A stretch of 64,000 nt of DNA, from assembly GCA_036405815.1 (NCBI GenBank), contig DASWWX010000025.1, positions 1 to 64,000 of the forward strand, given 5' to 3'. Below, one piece after another: positions 1-9,910 of this stretch. This stretch comes from Solimonas sp036405815. GTDB lineage: Bacteria; Pseudomonadota; Gammaproteobacteria; Nevskiales; Nevskiaceae. The translations under genes were made by a program, and so were the position numbers. Each line of letters opens with the position of its first letter. The first letter of the stretch is position 1. The notes beneath the pieces were generated by a model. The model did not search any database and was not told where the DNA came from. It saw nothing but the letters and a program-made list of their open reading frames with translations.

Positions 1-6
1 TGCCCC

Positions 7-1719
7 ATGACTTCGACGCCCCAAGCCACCAATGCCACGCCGCCGGCCAACGACGCCGCACAGCCCGAATTCGCGCGGATGCAGCGGCTGGGCCGCCCGG
101 CGGTGGATGCATTGCGCCGCACCGTCAATATCGCGCTGACCGAGTTGTTCGGTCGGTTCGTTCAGCAGCTGCCGGCGGCTCTGGTCGAACGCAGTCGCGT
201 CACCACACTGGCGACCGAGCAGCGCACCTGCCGCGAATTGGCACAGGCTATCGCCGCCAATCCGGCGCAGTGGCTGGACGGTTTCGTCGGCCGCGTCGAC
301 GCCAACCTGATCGGCACGGTCGGTACCACCATGGCCGCACGCGGCAACGGCGACGAGTCGCTGGTGCTGACCCGCGTCGAGCTGCGCGCCGAAGCGCTGT
401 ATGCCGGACTGATCGCGGATCTGGACGCACGCATCGACCATGTTCGCCGCACGGTCTATTTCCCGGTCTATACCAGTGCGCTGGCGCCGGCCGGCTTGTG
501 CAGAGCCCTGCAGGAAACCGCCACGGCCTTGAACTGCACCGGCGCGCATCGGCGCATGCTGTTCGACAAGTTCGATGAGATCGTCATCCCCGAGCTGGAA
601 CGCCTGTATCGCGCATTGCTCGGCGCGCTGAGCGACATCGAGGAGCGCGCGGCCGAGGCCGCGGCGTTGCTGGAACGTGAGACCGCGCGCGCCGCCGAGG
701 TCAGCCGCCAGAATCCGCCCGCGCCTGCCGCGGAACGCGCTCCGGCCGCCGCACCGGCGCAGGCACCCGCCGCGCCGCGGCCGGGCGCAGCAAAGCCGGC
801 ACCGAAAGTCGATGCCAAGACGGTCTCGATGCTGGAGTCCTTTGTCGCCAAATCACCGGCCAGCGACGGCGAATACACCGACGGTACCCTGGCCAACGAT
901 CTGCTGGCCCTGCAGGGCACGGCGCCGCTGTCCGGCAGCGCCGAGGTCAAACAGGAACAGCGCTGGGCGCCGCTGCAGCGCATCTCGCTGGCCGGCCAGT
1001 TTCTTAACGAGGCCGTCGCCGATCCGCTGGTGCCGCCAGAACTTGGGCCCCAGCACGAGTCCGTACGCTTCCCGCTGGTGAAGTCGGCGCTGACCGACGC
1101 CACGCTGTTCACGGCGCTGACCCATCCGCTGCGCAGCCTCGTCAATGAGCTGATGCTGAAGTCGGCAACCTCGCGCATCACCGGCACTGCCGAAGCGCGC
1201 CGCATGGCCGAGGTGCTGCAGCAGGTGTTGGTGCAGTTCGACCTGGCCCCTGACTTCGTGCGCGAGGCGATGCTGACCGCGCAGCCAATCCAGCAGCAGC
1301 AGATCGACGGTTTCTTCGAGCAGCAGAAGGTGCAGGCCAAGCAGCGCAAGGAGGCGGTGGTCAACGAGGCCAAGCGTCTCGTGATCCGTGAACTGGAACT
1401 GCGCACCTTCGGCCGCTCGGTGCCGCAGCAAGCGATCCGCTTCCTCAACACCTGCTGGGGACCGCTGCTGGTCAAGGACTTGCTCAAGCATGGCGCCGAC
1501 AACGAACACTGGCGCGTCGGCATCGAGCGCATGGAGGCGATGCTGGACCAGCTCGAATTCTCGGATCGCCAGATGCCGCCGCCGCCGGACTGGCAGGAAC
1601 TGACCACGACGATGACCCAGGGCCTGGCCGGCGCCGGCCTGCCGCCGGCACGCATCCAGGAAGCGCAGACGTTACTGGACGAAGCCTGGCGCGCCGGAAA
1701 GTCACAGATGCCGTTCTGA
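7..1719 (+). CDS. DUF1631-like protein, function unknown
   Basis: The predicted protein has 570 residues and no signal peptide or membrane segment. The first ~210 residues are mostly helical. A low-complexity Ala/Pro linker follows (about 235-270), then a helical C-terminal half. The C-terminal half contains a stretch rich in HPLRSLVNEL-type helices and a WGPLLVKDLLKHG segment. That C-terminal pattern recalls the DUF1631 family of proteobacterial proteins, some mis-annotated as thymidine phosphorylase; no enzyme motif is visible here. The ATG lies only seven bases from the window edge, so a longer upstream start cannot be excluded. A 123-base gap separates it from pyc, so co-transcription is possible. 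The family assignment is from memory of sequence style and needs a profile search. Confidence 0.6.
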   Translation: MTSTPQATNATPPANDAAQPEFARMQRLGRPAVDALRRTVNIALTELFGRFVQQLPAALVERSRVTTLATEQRTCRELAQAIAANPAQWLDGFVGRVDANLIGTVGTTMAARGNGDESLVLTRVELRAEALYAGLIADLDARIDHVRRTVYFPVYTSALAPAGLCRALQETATALNCTGAHRRMLFDKFDEIVIPELERLYRALLGALSDIEERAAEAAALLERETARAAEVSRQNPPAPAAERAPAAAPAQAPAAPRPGAAKPAPKVDAKTVSMLESFVAKSPASDGEYTDGTLANDLLALQGTAPLSGSAEVKQEQRWAPLQRISLAGQFLNEAVADPLVPPELGPQHESVRFPLVKSALTDATLFTALTHPLRSLVNELMLKSATSRITGTAEARRMAEVLQQVLVQFDLAPDFVREAMLTAQPIQQQQIDGFFEQQKVQAKQRKEAVVNEAKRLVIRELELRTFGRSVPQQAIRFLNTCWGPLLVKDLLKHGADNEHWRVGIERMEAMLDQLEFSDRQMPPPPDWQELTTTMTQGLAGAGLPPARIQEAQTLLDEAWRAGKSQMPF

Positions 1720-1842
1720 CGGCGACCCGCCTCGTCGCGATCGCGGCAGGGCTCATCAGGAGCGACGGGGCCGCCGCCGGTTTCGCCGCTGCATCCACGC
1801 AGTCCCGTCTCCCGCGGCGGCGCTGCCAGCGAGAACAGGACG

Positions 1843-4800
1843 ATGACCGGCACTCCGATCCGAAAACTGCTCGTCGCCAATCGCGGCGAAATCTCCATCC
1901 GCGTGATGCGCGCTGCCGCCGAGATGGGCATCCGCACAGTGTCAATCTACGCGCACGAGGACCGCTTCGCGCTGCATCGCTTCAAGGCCGACGAAAGTTA
2001 TCGCGTCGGCCAGGGCCAGAAGCCGATCGCCGCATACCTCGACATCGCCGACATCCTGCGTGTCGCGCGCGAAGCGGGCGTGGATTCGATCCATCCGGGT
2101 TATGGGTTCCTGTCGGAGAACCCGGAATTCGCGCAGGCCTGCGCCGCGGCCGGCATCCGCTTCATCGGCCCGACGCCCGAGGTACTACGCACGCTTGGCG
2201 ACAAGGTCGCGGCGCGCAACGCCGCGATTGCGGCGAATGTCCCGGTGCTCCCCGCCTCGGCTGCGCTGCCGGCGGACCCGGAGGCTTGCAAGCCGCTGGT
2301 GGCAGCGATCGGCTATCCCGTGATGATGAAAGCGAGCTGGGGCGGCGGCGGCCGCGGCATGCGTGTCATCGAATCGGAGAACGAACTGGCGCCGCAGATG
2401 GAATCGGCACGGCGCGAAGCCAAGGCCGCGTTCGGCAACGACGAGGTCTACGTCGAGAAGCTGGTGCGCCGCGCACGCCACGTCGAGGTACAGGTGCTGG
2501 GCGACACACACGGCAACCTGATCCACCTGTTCGAGCGCGACTGCTCGGTGCAGCGCCGCAACCAGAAGGTGGTAGAGCGCGCGCCTGCACCCTATCTCGA
2601 CGATGCGACGCGCGCCGCATTGTGTGAATCCGCGCTGCGCCTGTGCCGACAGGTTCACTACTCGCATGCCGGCACCGTCGAGTTCTTGATGGATGCCGAC
2701 ACCGGCCGCTACTACTTCATCGAGGTCAATCCGCGCATCCAGGTCGAACACACGGTCACCGAGGAAGTGACCGGTGTCGATATCGTCAAGAGCCAGATCC
2801 GCGTGACCGAAGGCGCGCGCATCGGTGAAGCCGGCCTGCCGACACAAGAGCAGGTACGTCTCGACGGCCATGCGCTGCAATGCCGCGTCACCACCGAGGA
2901 TCCGGAAAACGGCTTCACGCCGGATCACGGTCGCCTCACCGCCTATCGCAGCCCATCCGGCTTCGGCATCCGCCTCGACGGTGGCACTGCCTACGGCGGC
3001 GCCGTGGTCACGCCCTACTACGACTCGCTGCTGGTCAAGGTCACCGCCTGGGCGCCAAGCGCGGACGAGGCCGCGCAGCGCATGGATCGCGCACTGCGCG
3101 AATTCCGCATTCGCGGCCTGTCGACCAATCTGCAGTTCCTCGAGAACGTCGTCGGCCACCCCACGTTCCGCGCCGGTGAATGCACGACGCGCTTCATCGA
3201 CACGACGCCGGATCTGTTCCAGTTCACCACGCGCCGCGATCGCGCGACCAAGCTGCTGAGCTTCATCGGCGAGGTCATCGTCAACGGCAATCCCGAAATG
3301 AAGGGCCGCCGCAAGCCGCCGGAAGGCCCACTGGCGCCGGCACCGCTGCCCGCGGCCCCACTCAACCAGCCGCCACCGCCCGGCCTGCGCGATGAACTCA
3401 AGGCGCGCGGGGCCGCCGGCTTCGCGCAGTGGATCAAGGATCAGTCGCAGGTGCTCCTGACCGACACCTCGATGCGCGACGCCCATCAGTCGCTGTTCGC
3501 CACGCGCATGCGCACCGCTGACATGATCGCGGTCGCGCCGCACTACGCACGCCTGCTGCCGAACCTGCTGTCGCTGGAATGCTGGGGCGGTGCCACCTTC
3601 GACGTGGCGCTGCGCTTCCTCAAGGAAGACCCCTGGGAGCGGCTGGCGTTGCTGCGTGCCGCCATCCCGAACATCCCGTTCCAGATGCTGCTGCGCTCGG
3701 CCAATGCGGTCGGCTACACCAATTATCCGGACAACGTCGTGCGCTACTTCGTGCAGCAGGCCGCGCGAGAGGGCATCGATATCTTCCGCGTGTTCGATTC
3801 GCTCAACAGCGTCGACAACATGCGCGTGGCGATGGATGCCGTGCTCGAATCCGGTGCCGTCTGCGAAGGCACGATCTGCTACACCGCCGATCTGTTCGAC
3901 AGTAGCCGTCCGAAGTACGGGCTGAAGTACTACGTGACCATGGCCAAGGCCTTGGAAAAGACTGGCGCGCACATGCTCGGCATCAAGGACATGGCCGGCG
4001 TCTGCCGTCCGCGTGCCGCGCGCGAGCTGGTGCGCGCGCTGAAAGCGGAGACCGGCCTGCCGATTCATTTCCATACGCACGACACCAGTGGCATCGCCGC
4101 CGCCAGCGTGCTCGCCGCCGTCGAGGCTGGCTGCGATGCGGTCGACGGCGCACTCGACAGCCTGTCGGGCCTGACCTCGCAACCCAACCTCGGCGCCATC
4201 GCTGCCAGCCTCGCCGGCGGCGACCGCGATCCGCGCATCGACCTGGACGCGATGCAAGGGCTCTCCGATTACTGGGAAGGCGTGCGCCGCTACTACGCGC
4301 CGTTCGAGGCCGACATCCGTTCCGGTACCGCCGACGTCTACCGCCACGAGATGCCCGGCGGCCAGTACACCAACCTGCGCGAGCAGGCGCGCGCGCTGGG
4401 CCTCGAACACCGCTGGCCGCAAGTGTCGAGGGCCTACGCCGACGTCAATCGCCTGTTCGGCGACATCGTCAAGGTCACACCGACCTCCAAGGTCGTCGGC
4501 GATCTCGCGCTGTTCATGGTCGGCAACGATCTGTCGGCCGAGCAAGTCGCCGATCCCGAGGTATCGATCGACTTTCCCGAATCGGTCGTCTCGCTGATGC
4601 GCGGCGAGCTGGGGCTGCCACCGGACGGCTTTCCCGCCGAACTGCAACGCAAAGTCCTCAAGAACAAAACGCCGCTGACGCAGCGACCGGGTGCAAGCCT
4701 GCCTCCAGTGGATCTGGACGCCGCTCGCGCCGACACCACCAAGGCGCTCGGCATTGAATTGAGTGACACCGATCTCGCCTCGCACCTGATGTATCCCAGG

Positions 4801-5298
4801 GTGTTCCGCGAGTTTGTCGAACACCGCAAGACCTACGGCGATATCACCGCGCTGCCAACGCCGACGTTCTTCTATGGCCTCAAGGAGCGCGAGGAGATCA
4901 GTGTCGACATCGACACCGGCAAGACGCTGGTGATCCGCCTGCAAGGCAGCGCGGAGGTCGAGGAAGAAGGCGTCTGCAAGCTGTTCTACGAACTCAACGG
5001 CCAGCCGCGCATGCTGCGCATCCCGCGTGCGGGCAGCGACAAGACCAAAGCCGAGCGTCCGAAAGCCGCCGATGGCGATCCGAATCAGATCGGCGCGCCA
5101 ATGCCCGGCATGGTCTCGCGCGTCGCGGTCAAGGTCGGCGACAGCGTGCGCAAGGGCGATCCGCTATTCGCACTGGAGGCGATGAAGATGGAAACCGTTG
5201 TGGCGGCCCCACGCGACGGCCGCATCCAGCAGATCGCCGTGCATGCCGGCATCACGGTCGCGGCGCGCGATCTGCTGCTGGTGCTGGAGCCTGCATAG
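1843..5298 (+). CDS. pyc: Pyruvate carboxylase, single-chain
   Basis: This is an ATP- and biotin-dependent enzyme converting pyruvate and bicarbonate to oxaloacetate (anaplerosis, cytosolic). Its 1151 residues match the usual single-chain length. The domains run in order. First is biotin carboxylase (~5-455), with LLVANRGEISIRV at the start, the glycine-rich ATP loop KASWGGGGRGM and the EVNPRIQVEHTVTEE segment. The carboxyltransferase follows (~530-800), with LLTDTSMRDAHQSL, GIKDMAGV and the metal-ligand motif FHTHDTSG. A PYC/OADA conserved domain comes next, and a C-terminal biotinyl domain carries the modification site EAMKME. ATG is chosen because ACAGGA lies just upstream and the protein begins right at the carboxylase fold. 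The linker at ~495-515 is proline-rich. No frameshift is seen. Confidence 0.97.
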   Translation: MTGTPIRKLLVANRGEISIRVMRAAAEMGIRTVSIYAHEDRFALHRFKADESYRVGQGQKPIAAYLDIADILRVAREAGVDSIHPGYGFLSENPEFAQACAAAGIRFIGPTPEVLRTLGDKVAARNAAIAANVPVLPASAALPADPEACKPLVAAIGYPVMMKASWGGGGRGMRVIESENELAPQMESARREAKAAFGNDEVYVEKLVRRARHVEVQVLGDTHGNLIHLFERDCSVQRRNQKVVERAPAPYLDDATRAALCESALRLCRQVHYSHAGTVEFLMDADTGRYYFIEVNPRIQVEHTVTEEVTGVDIVKSQIRVTEGARIGEAGLPTQEQVRLDGHALQCRVTTEDPENGFTPDHGRLTAYRSPSGFGIRLDGGTAYGGAVVTPYYDSLLVKVTAWAPSADEAAQRMDRALREFRIRGLSTNLQFLENVVGHPTFRAGECTTRFIDTTPDLFQFTTRRDRATKLLSFIGEVIVNGNPEMKGRRKPPEGPLAPAPLPAAPLNQPPPPGLRDELKARGAAGFAQWIKDQSQVLLTDTSMRDAHQSLFATRMRTADMIAVAPHYARLLPNLLSLECWGGATFDVALRFLKEDPWERLALLRAAIPNIPFQMLLRSANAVGYTNYPDNVVRYFVQQAAREGIDIFRVFDSLNSVDNMRVAMDAVLESGAVCEGTICYTADLFDSSRPKYGLKYYVTMAKALEKTGAHMLGIKDMAGVCRPRAARELVRALKAETGLPIHFHTHDTSGIAAASVLAAVEAGCDAVDGALDSLSGLTSQPNLGAIAASLAGGDRDPRIDLDAMQGLSDYWEGVRRYYAPFEADIRSGTADVYRHEMPGGQYTNLREQARALGLEHRWPQVSRAYADVNRLFGDIVKVTPTSKVVGDLALFMVGNDLSAEQVADPEVSIDFPESVVSLMRGELGLPPDGFPAELQRKVLKNKTPLTQRPGASLPPVDLDAARADTTKALGIELSDTDLASHLMYPRVFREFVEHRKTYGDITALPTPTFFYGLKEREEISVDIDTGKTLVIRLQGSAEVEEEGVCKLFYELNGQPRMLRIPRAGSDKTKAERPKAADGDPNQIGAPMPGMVSRVAVKVGDSVRKGDPLFALEAMKMETVVAAPRDGRIQQIAVHAGITVAARDLLLVLEPA

Positions 5299-5358
5299 GG
5301 AAACGAGGCACCCGTGCGGATGCGGCGGACAACGGCGCGCAAGTGCGTCGAAGCCGAG

Positions 5359-5636
<278 letters not shown>

Positions 5637-5651
5637 CACGAAAGACCAACG

Positions 5652-5684
5652 AAAAAGGGGCCGGCAGTGTAGCGGACCGGCCCC
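5652..5684 (-). terminator. Rho-independent terminator after merR
   Basis: The arms 5657-5664 (GGGGCCGG) and 5677-5684 (CCGGCCCC) form an 8-bp GC stem. On the minus strand five T residues follow. It lies 28 bases after the merR stop and before tRNA-Pro, closing the infC-to-merR operon. Confidence 0.85.
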
Positions 5685-5712
5685 TCGAATTGAAGCCGAA
5701 CGCAGAAGCCGC

Positions 5713-6135
5713 TTATTCGGGAAACAGCTTGAGCAGCGATTCCAGATCGTTGCGCAGGCTCTCGATTTCCTGCGTGCGGCGGGGCTGGCGGGCGCCAGCA
5801 ACCGTGGGGGCAGCCGCAACCGGCAGCACCCGCGGTGACACCAGGGATTCGTTGGCAGCCCGCGGCGCTTCCTTCAGCCGCTGGCGCGCGCCACCGATCG
5901 TGAACCCCTGTTCGTAGAGCAGGCTGCGGATGCGGCGCACGACCATGACATCGTCGTGCTGATAGTAGCGGCGGTTGCCGCGACGCTTGACCGGCTTGAG
6001 CTGCGGGAACTCCTGCTCCCAGTAGCGCAGGACATGCGGCTTAACGTCGCACAGCTCGCTGACTTCGCCGATGGCGAAGTAGCGCTTGCGCGGAATCTCC
6101 GGCAGTACGGCGAGCTTGTTATCGGCGGGTCGCAT
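5713..6135 (-). CDS. MerR-family transcriptional regulator downstream of ihfA
   Basis: This 140-residue protein has an N-terminal winged helix-turn-helix of the MerR type. The signature is YFAIGEVSELCDVKPHVLRY followed by the wing with RRYYQHDD, at about residues 19-75. The Ala/Pro-rich linker and short C-terminal helix replace the long effector domain of classical MerR proteins. No metal-binding cysteine pattern is seen at the C-terminus. A MerR protein of this length directly after ihfA is standard in many gammaproteobacteria; its target is generally unknown. The ATG overlaps the end of ihfA by 17 bases and has GAGG just upstream, so the two are translationally linked. Confidence 0.9.
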   Translation of the reverse strand: MRPADNKLAVLPEIPRKRYFAIGEVSELCDVKPHVLRYWEQEFPQLKPVKRRGNRRYYQHDDVMVVRRIRSLLYEQGFTIGGARQRLKEAPRAANESLVSPRVLPVAAAPTVAGARQPRRTQEIESLRNDLESLLKLFPE

Positions 6136-6415
6136 CGGCCTCGACCCTCAAGCGCAGCTTCTGACCCGGACGGAACGTGACGACGCGACGCGCCGAGATG
6201 GGAATCTCTTCGCCGGTTTTGGGATTGCGGCCGGGGCGCTGGTTCTTGGAGCGCAGCTCGAAGTTGCCGAAGCCGGACAGTTTGACCTCTTCGCCGGACT
6301 CCAGACGACCGCGAATCTCCTCGAAGAAGAGGTCCACGAACTCCTTGGCTTCACGCTTGTTGAGGCCCAATTCCTCAAACAGCGCTTCCGCCAGCTCGGC
6401 CTTGGTCAATGCCAC
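6119..6415 (-). CDS. ihfA: Integration host factor subunit alpha
   Basis: IHF-alpha is a DNA-bending nucleoid protein that acts as a heterodimer with IHF-beta. Among other roles it assists sigma-54 promoters; rpoN lies 13 kb away. The 98 residues match the family length. Features visible are the N-terminal MALTKAELAEALFEELGL helix, the GFGNFELRSK strand, and the beta-arm RPGRNPKTGEEIPI, which carries the intercalating proline region. The gene follows pheT by 29 bases. It is the sixth gene of the translation operon, as in E. coli and Pseudomonas. Confidence 0.98.
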   Translation of the reverse strand: MALTKAELAEALFEELGLNKREAKEFVDLFFEEIRGRLESGEEVKLSGFGNFELRSKNQRPGRNPKTGEEIPISARRVVTFRPGQKLRLRVEADATRR

Positions 6416-6444
6416 GCGCAGTCCCTTGTTTCCCGCCGCCCTTG

Positions 6445-8814
6445 TTATTGTCGGATCGTTGCGCCCAGCTCGTCGGCCAATGCCTGCGTGACTTTGGCCA
6501 CCGCTGCGTCGATCTCTTCGAGAGTTAGCGTGCGCGAATAGTCATTGAAAATCAAGCCCAAAGCCACGCTTTTGCAGGCATCGCCTAAGGCTGCGCCGCG
6601 ATAGATGTCGAACACCCGAATTTGATTCAACAAATTGCCACCGGCGGCCGTGGCGCAGTCCAGCAGGGCCTGCACCGGCACCGATTCCGGCACCACGACA
6701 GCGAGGTCACGACGAGAGGACGGGAACTCGGACAGCGGCTGCGGACGCGGCACCGCCACGTCGCGAATCGCGGCCCAATCCAGTTCGAACACCAGCGGTG
6801 CTTCCGGCAGATCCAGCGCTTGCACCGGTCCCGGATGCAACTGGCCGATCCAGCCGACCGTGCCACCGTTGCGGGTGATGCGCGCGCTGCGGCCTGGGTG
6901 CAGCGCCGGATGGGCAGCCGCCTCGAAGCGGTACTCGGCCGCCGGCGCGCCCAGCAGCGCCGCAACATCGGCCTTGAGATCGTAGAAATCCACCGGGCGG
7001 GCCGCCTTGCCCCATTGCTCCGGCAGCGCACTGCCGACCGCCAGGCCCGCCAGGCGCTGCGTCTCGCGCACATCGCCGTCGGCCTGCTCGAAGCAGACGC
7101 CCAGCTCGAACAGACGCAGGCGCGTCTGCTGGCGCTGGCGATTGTGCAGCCAGGCCGGGATCAGGCCGGACCATAGCGTGGTACGCATCACCGCCAGCGG
7201 GTCGGCGATCGGATTGTCGACCGCGATCGCCGGTGTCTGCGGATCAAGCAGGGACTGGATGCGTGGCTCGACGAATGCCAGCGTCACCGTCTCCTGCCAG
7301 CCACGCGCGACCAGATGATCCTTAACGCGATCGACGCTGCGCTGGGTCTCCTGCGGCCGCGACGGCGGCAGCGATGCCTGGTAGGGCTTGGCCGGGATAC
7401 GGTCGTAGCCGTACAGGCGCGCAACCTCTTCGATCAGGTCCACTTCCAGTCGCAGGTCGCAGCGATAGCTGGGCACCTTGGCGATCCAGCTGTCGCCGAC
7501 CTCGGCGCGCAGCGTGATGTTGAGTCGCGCCAGCAGCGCTTCGATGTCCTTGGCGCTGATCTCATGGCCGAGGATCTGGTTCAGGCGCGCGCGGCGCAGA
7601 CGGATCGTGGTCGGCTCGGCGGCGCCGCGACCGATCTGGGTAATGGGATGCACTTCGCCGCCGCAGATCTGCGTAACGAGTTGTGTGGCACGTTCCAGCG
7701 CCAGACGCTGCAGCCCCGGATCGACGCCACGCTCGAAGCGATAGGACGCGTCCGAGAACAGCTTGTGTCGACGGCCGCTGCCGGCGATCGTGGCCGGCGC
7801 AAACGTCGCCGACTCGAAGAACACGCGCGTCGTCGTCTCGGTGACGCCGGAATCCAGCCCGCCCATGACGCCGGCCAGCGCGATGGCGCCGCTGTCGTCG
7901 GCGATCAACAGTTCGCGGTGTCGGCATTCCACCACCTGCTCGTTGAGCAGCTTGGCGGTTTCGCCGTCGCGCGCGCGGCGGATCTGCACGGCACCGCGCA
8001 GCTTGTCGGCATCGAAAGCATGCAGCGGCTGGCCGAGTTCGAGCATTACGTAGTTGCTGATGTCGACGATCGGATGGATACAGCGGATGCCGGAGCGGCG
8101 CAGGCGCTCGCGCATCCAGTCCGGCGTACGCGCCTTGGGATTGATCTTGGAGATGACGCGGCCACAGTAGGTCGGGCAATCGTTGAGATCCTCGACCTCG
8201 ACCTTGAGCTGCTCGTGGCCGACGACGACGGCCGGCTGGATGTTGGCGCGCTTCAGATTGACGCCGTACAGCGCCGAGACATCACGCGCCAGGCCCAGCA
8301 CCGACAGGCAGTCGCCGCGGTTGGGGGTGATCTCCAGATGCAGCACATGATCCTTGAGGTCCAGGTACTGGTCGATCGGCGCGCCCGGCTTGGCGTCGGC
8401 GTCCAGCTCCAGCAGCCCTTCCGATTTCTCGGCCAGCGCCAATTCCTTCGCCGAACACAGCATGCCGAAGGACTCGACGCCGCGCAGCTTGGCGGCGGTG
8501 ATATCGAGGCCGCCCGGCAACTTGGCACCCACCAGCGCGCAAGGCACGTTGATGCCCGGCCGCGCGTTGGCCGCGCCGCACACGATCTGCAGCGGCGCAC
8601 CCTGCCCGGCATCGACTTCGCACACCTGCAGGCGATCGGCCTGCGGATGCTTTTCGGCTTTCAGGATGCGGCCGACGACGACGCCGGTCGCGGCTTCCGC
8701 CACGGCCGGCTCGATTTCCAGTTCGAGGCCGCCCATGACCAGGCGATCGCCGATCTCCTGGATGGTCGCCGCGGGATTGGCCCATTCCCGCAGCCAGTTT
8801 TCGCTGAGCTTCAC
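6445..8814 (-). CDS. pheT: Phenylalanyl-tRNA synthetase beta subunit
   Basis: This is the beta chain of the (alpha-beta)2 enzyme that charges tRNA-Phe; it provides tRNA binding and editing. Its 789 residues are full length. An N-terminal tRNA-binding OB fold spans ~40-150 (GRILKAEKHPQADRLQVCEV). The B3/B4 editing region and the B5 domain come next. The catalytic-like core contains GLIPAWLHNR, and the C-terminal RNP-like anticodon-binding domain spans ~695-789 (PSSRRDLAVVV). The ATG overlaps the pheS stop by four bases, giving equimolar coupled translation. Confidence 0.98.
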   Translation of the reverse strand: MKLSENWLREWANPAATIQEIGDRLVMGGLELEIEPAVAEAATGVVVGRILKAEKHPQADRLQVCEVDAGQGAPLQIVCGAANARPGINVPCALVGAKLPGGLDITAAKLRGVESFGMLCSAKELALAEKSEGLLELDADAKPGAPIDQYLDLKDHVLHLEITPNRGDCLSVLGLARDVSALYGVNLKRANIQPAVVVGHEQLKVEVEDLNDCPTYCGRVISKINPKARTPDWMRERLRRSGIRCIHPIVDISNYVMLELGQPLHAFDADKLRGAVQIRRARDGETAKLLNEQVVECRHRELLIADDSGAIALAGVMGGLDSGVTETTTRVFFESATFAPATIAGSGRRHKLFSDASYRFERGVDPGLQRLALERATQLVTQICGGEVHPITQIGRGAAEPTTIRLRRARLNQILGHEISAKDIEALLARLNITLRAEVGDSWIAKVPSYRCDLRLEVDLIEEVARLYGYDRIPAKPYQASLPPSRPQETQRSVDRVKDHLVARGWQETVTLAFVEPRIQSLLDPQTPAIAVDNPIADPLAVMRTTLWSGLIPAWLHNRQRQQTRLRLFELGVCFEQADGDVRETQRLAGLAVGSALPEQWGKAARPVDFYDLKADVAALLGAPAAEYRFEAAAHPALHPGRSARITRNGGTVGWIGQLHPGPVQALDLPEAPLVFELDWAAIRDVAVPRPQPLSEFPSSRRDLAVVVPESVPVQALLDCATAAGGNLLNQIRVFDIYRGAALGDACKSVALGLIFNDYSRTLTLEEIDAAVAKVTQALADELGATIRQ

Positions 8815-9812
8815 TTGAATTGCTCCAGGAAGCGGACATCGTTGTTGAAGAACAGACGCAGATCGTCGACGCCGTAGCGCAGCATCGCCATGCGCTCCAC
8901 GCCCATGCCGAAGGCGTAGCCGGTGTAGCGCTCGGGGTCGATGCCGACCGCCTCAAACACCTTCGGATGCACGATGCCGCAGCCCAGCACCTCCAGCCAG
9001 CGCGAGCTGCCGTCGGCCTGCTTCCACTTGATGTGCACGTCGGCGCCCGGCTCGACGAACGGGAAGTACGAGGGCCGGAACAGGCTCTCGACGTCGCGCT
9101 CGAAGAAGCGCGACAGGAAAGTCTGCAGGTCGTACTTCAGATCGGTGAACGCGACCTTCTCGGCGACGTACAGGCCCTCGATCTGGTGGAACATCGGACT
9201 GTGCGTGCGATCGGAGTCGACGCGATAGACGCGGCCCGGGCAGATGATGCGGATCGGCGGCTGGCGCTTCTGCATCGTGCGGATCTGCACCGGCGACGTG
9301 TGCGTGCGCAGCAGGCGCGCGCCGTTGAGCACGTAGAACGTATCCTGCATCGCGCGCGCCGGATGCGCTTCGGGAATATTCAATGCTGCGAAATTGTGGA
9401 AATCGTCCTCGATCTCCGGGCCTTCGACCGTCTCGAAGCCGAGATCGCCGAACAGGCGGCTGATGCGCTGGATCGTGCGCGTGATCGGATGCAGTCCGCC
9501 GAGCACATCGCCCCGCCCTGGCAGCGTCACGTCGATCGCTTCGGCCGCGAGCCGCTGCTGCAGTTCGACGGCTGCCAGCGCCTGCGCGCGGGCCTCGATC
9601 GCACCCGCCACGGCTTCCTTGACCTTGTTGACCTTCTCGCCGAAGGCCTTGCGCTCGTAGCCCTGCAACGTCGCCAGCTGCTTCAGCAGCTCGGTGATCT
9701 TGCCCTTCTTGCCGAGGAGGTCGACGCGCAGCGCATCGAGCGCGCGCGGGGCGGTGGCCGCGGCCACGTCGGCCTGCGCCTTGTGCAGCAGATCTTCAAG
9801 CGATTCGCTCAT
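8811..9812 (-). CDS. pheS: Phenylalanyl-tRNA synthetase alpha subunit
   Basis: This is the catalytic class II aminoacyl-tRNA synthetase subunit. An N-terminal coiled coil (~1-85) binds tRNA. Motif 2 contains FHQIEGLYV and motif 3 contains GMGVERMAMLRYGVDDLR. I place the start at the ATG at 9812 (333 residues, starting MSESLEDLL). AGGGA lies a few bases upstream, and family members begin this way. The longer reading frame from 9851 would start at TTG inside the terminator hairpin's T-run region. It follows the rplT-pheS hairpin and overlaps pheT by four bases. Confidence 0.97.
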   Translation of the reverse strand: MSESLEDLLHKAQADVAAATAPRALDALRVDLLGKKGKITELLKQLATLQGYERKAFGEKVNKVKEAVAGAIEARAQALAAVELQQRLAAEAIDVTLPGRGDVLGGLHPITRTIQRISRLFGDLGFETVEGPEIEDDFHNFAALNIPEAHPARAMQDTFYVLNGARLLRTHTSPVQIRTMQKRQPPIRIICPGRVYRVDSDRTHSPMFHQIEGLYVAEKVAFTDLKYDLQTFLSRFFERDVESLFRPSYFPFVEPGADVHIKWKQADGSSRWLEVLGCGIVHPKVFEAVGIDPERYTGYAFGMGVERMAMLRYGVDDLRLFFNNDVRFLEQFK

Positions 9813-9849
9813 CACGGATTCCCTGACGCAAAAACTCTTGACGCAAAAC

Positions 9850-9881
9850 AAAAGGGGAGCGGCGGGCGCCGCTCCCCTTTT
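9850..9881 (-). terminator. Terminator or attenuator between rplT and pheS
   Basis: The arms 9854-9863 (GGGGAGCGGC) and 9868-9877 (GCCGCTCCCC) make a perfect 10-bp stem with a GGGC loop. A tracts at 9850-9853 and T tracts at 9878-9881 flank it, so it could terminate in either direction. In E. coli this gap carries the phenylalanine attenuator with the PheM leader peptide. Here only ~30 bases separate the rplT stop from the hairpin, and no Phe-rich leader peptide fits. Confidence 0.8.
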
Positions 9882-9910
9882 CGTACAGCCAACTTACGAC
9901 TGTTCCGACT

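Noticed and set aside
2185..4944. 919-residue open frame on the minus strand across pyc
   Set aside because: Low-complexity shadow of the pyruvate carboxylase gene with no recognisable motif.
7315..8877. 520-residue open frame on the plus strand across pheT
   Set aside because: Antisense shadow of pheT; repetitive Arg/Gln/Ala/Leu composition without motifs.
9812..9851. Longer pheS start at TTG 9851, or a leader peptide there
   Set aside because: The extra residues fall in the T-run of the terminator and have no homology in PheS. They contain only two Phe codons, too few for a phenylalanine leader peptide, and lie after the hairpin rather than before it.
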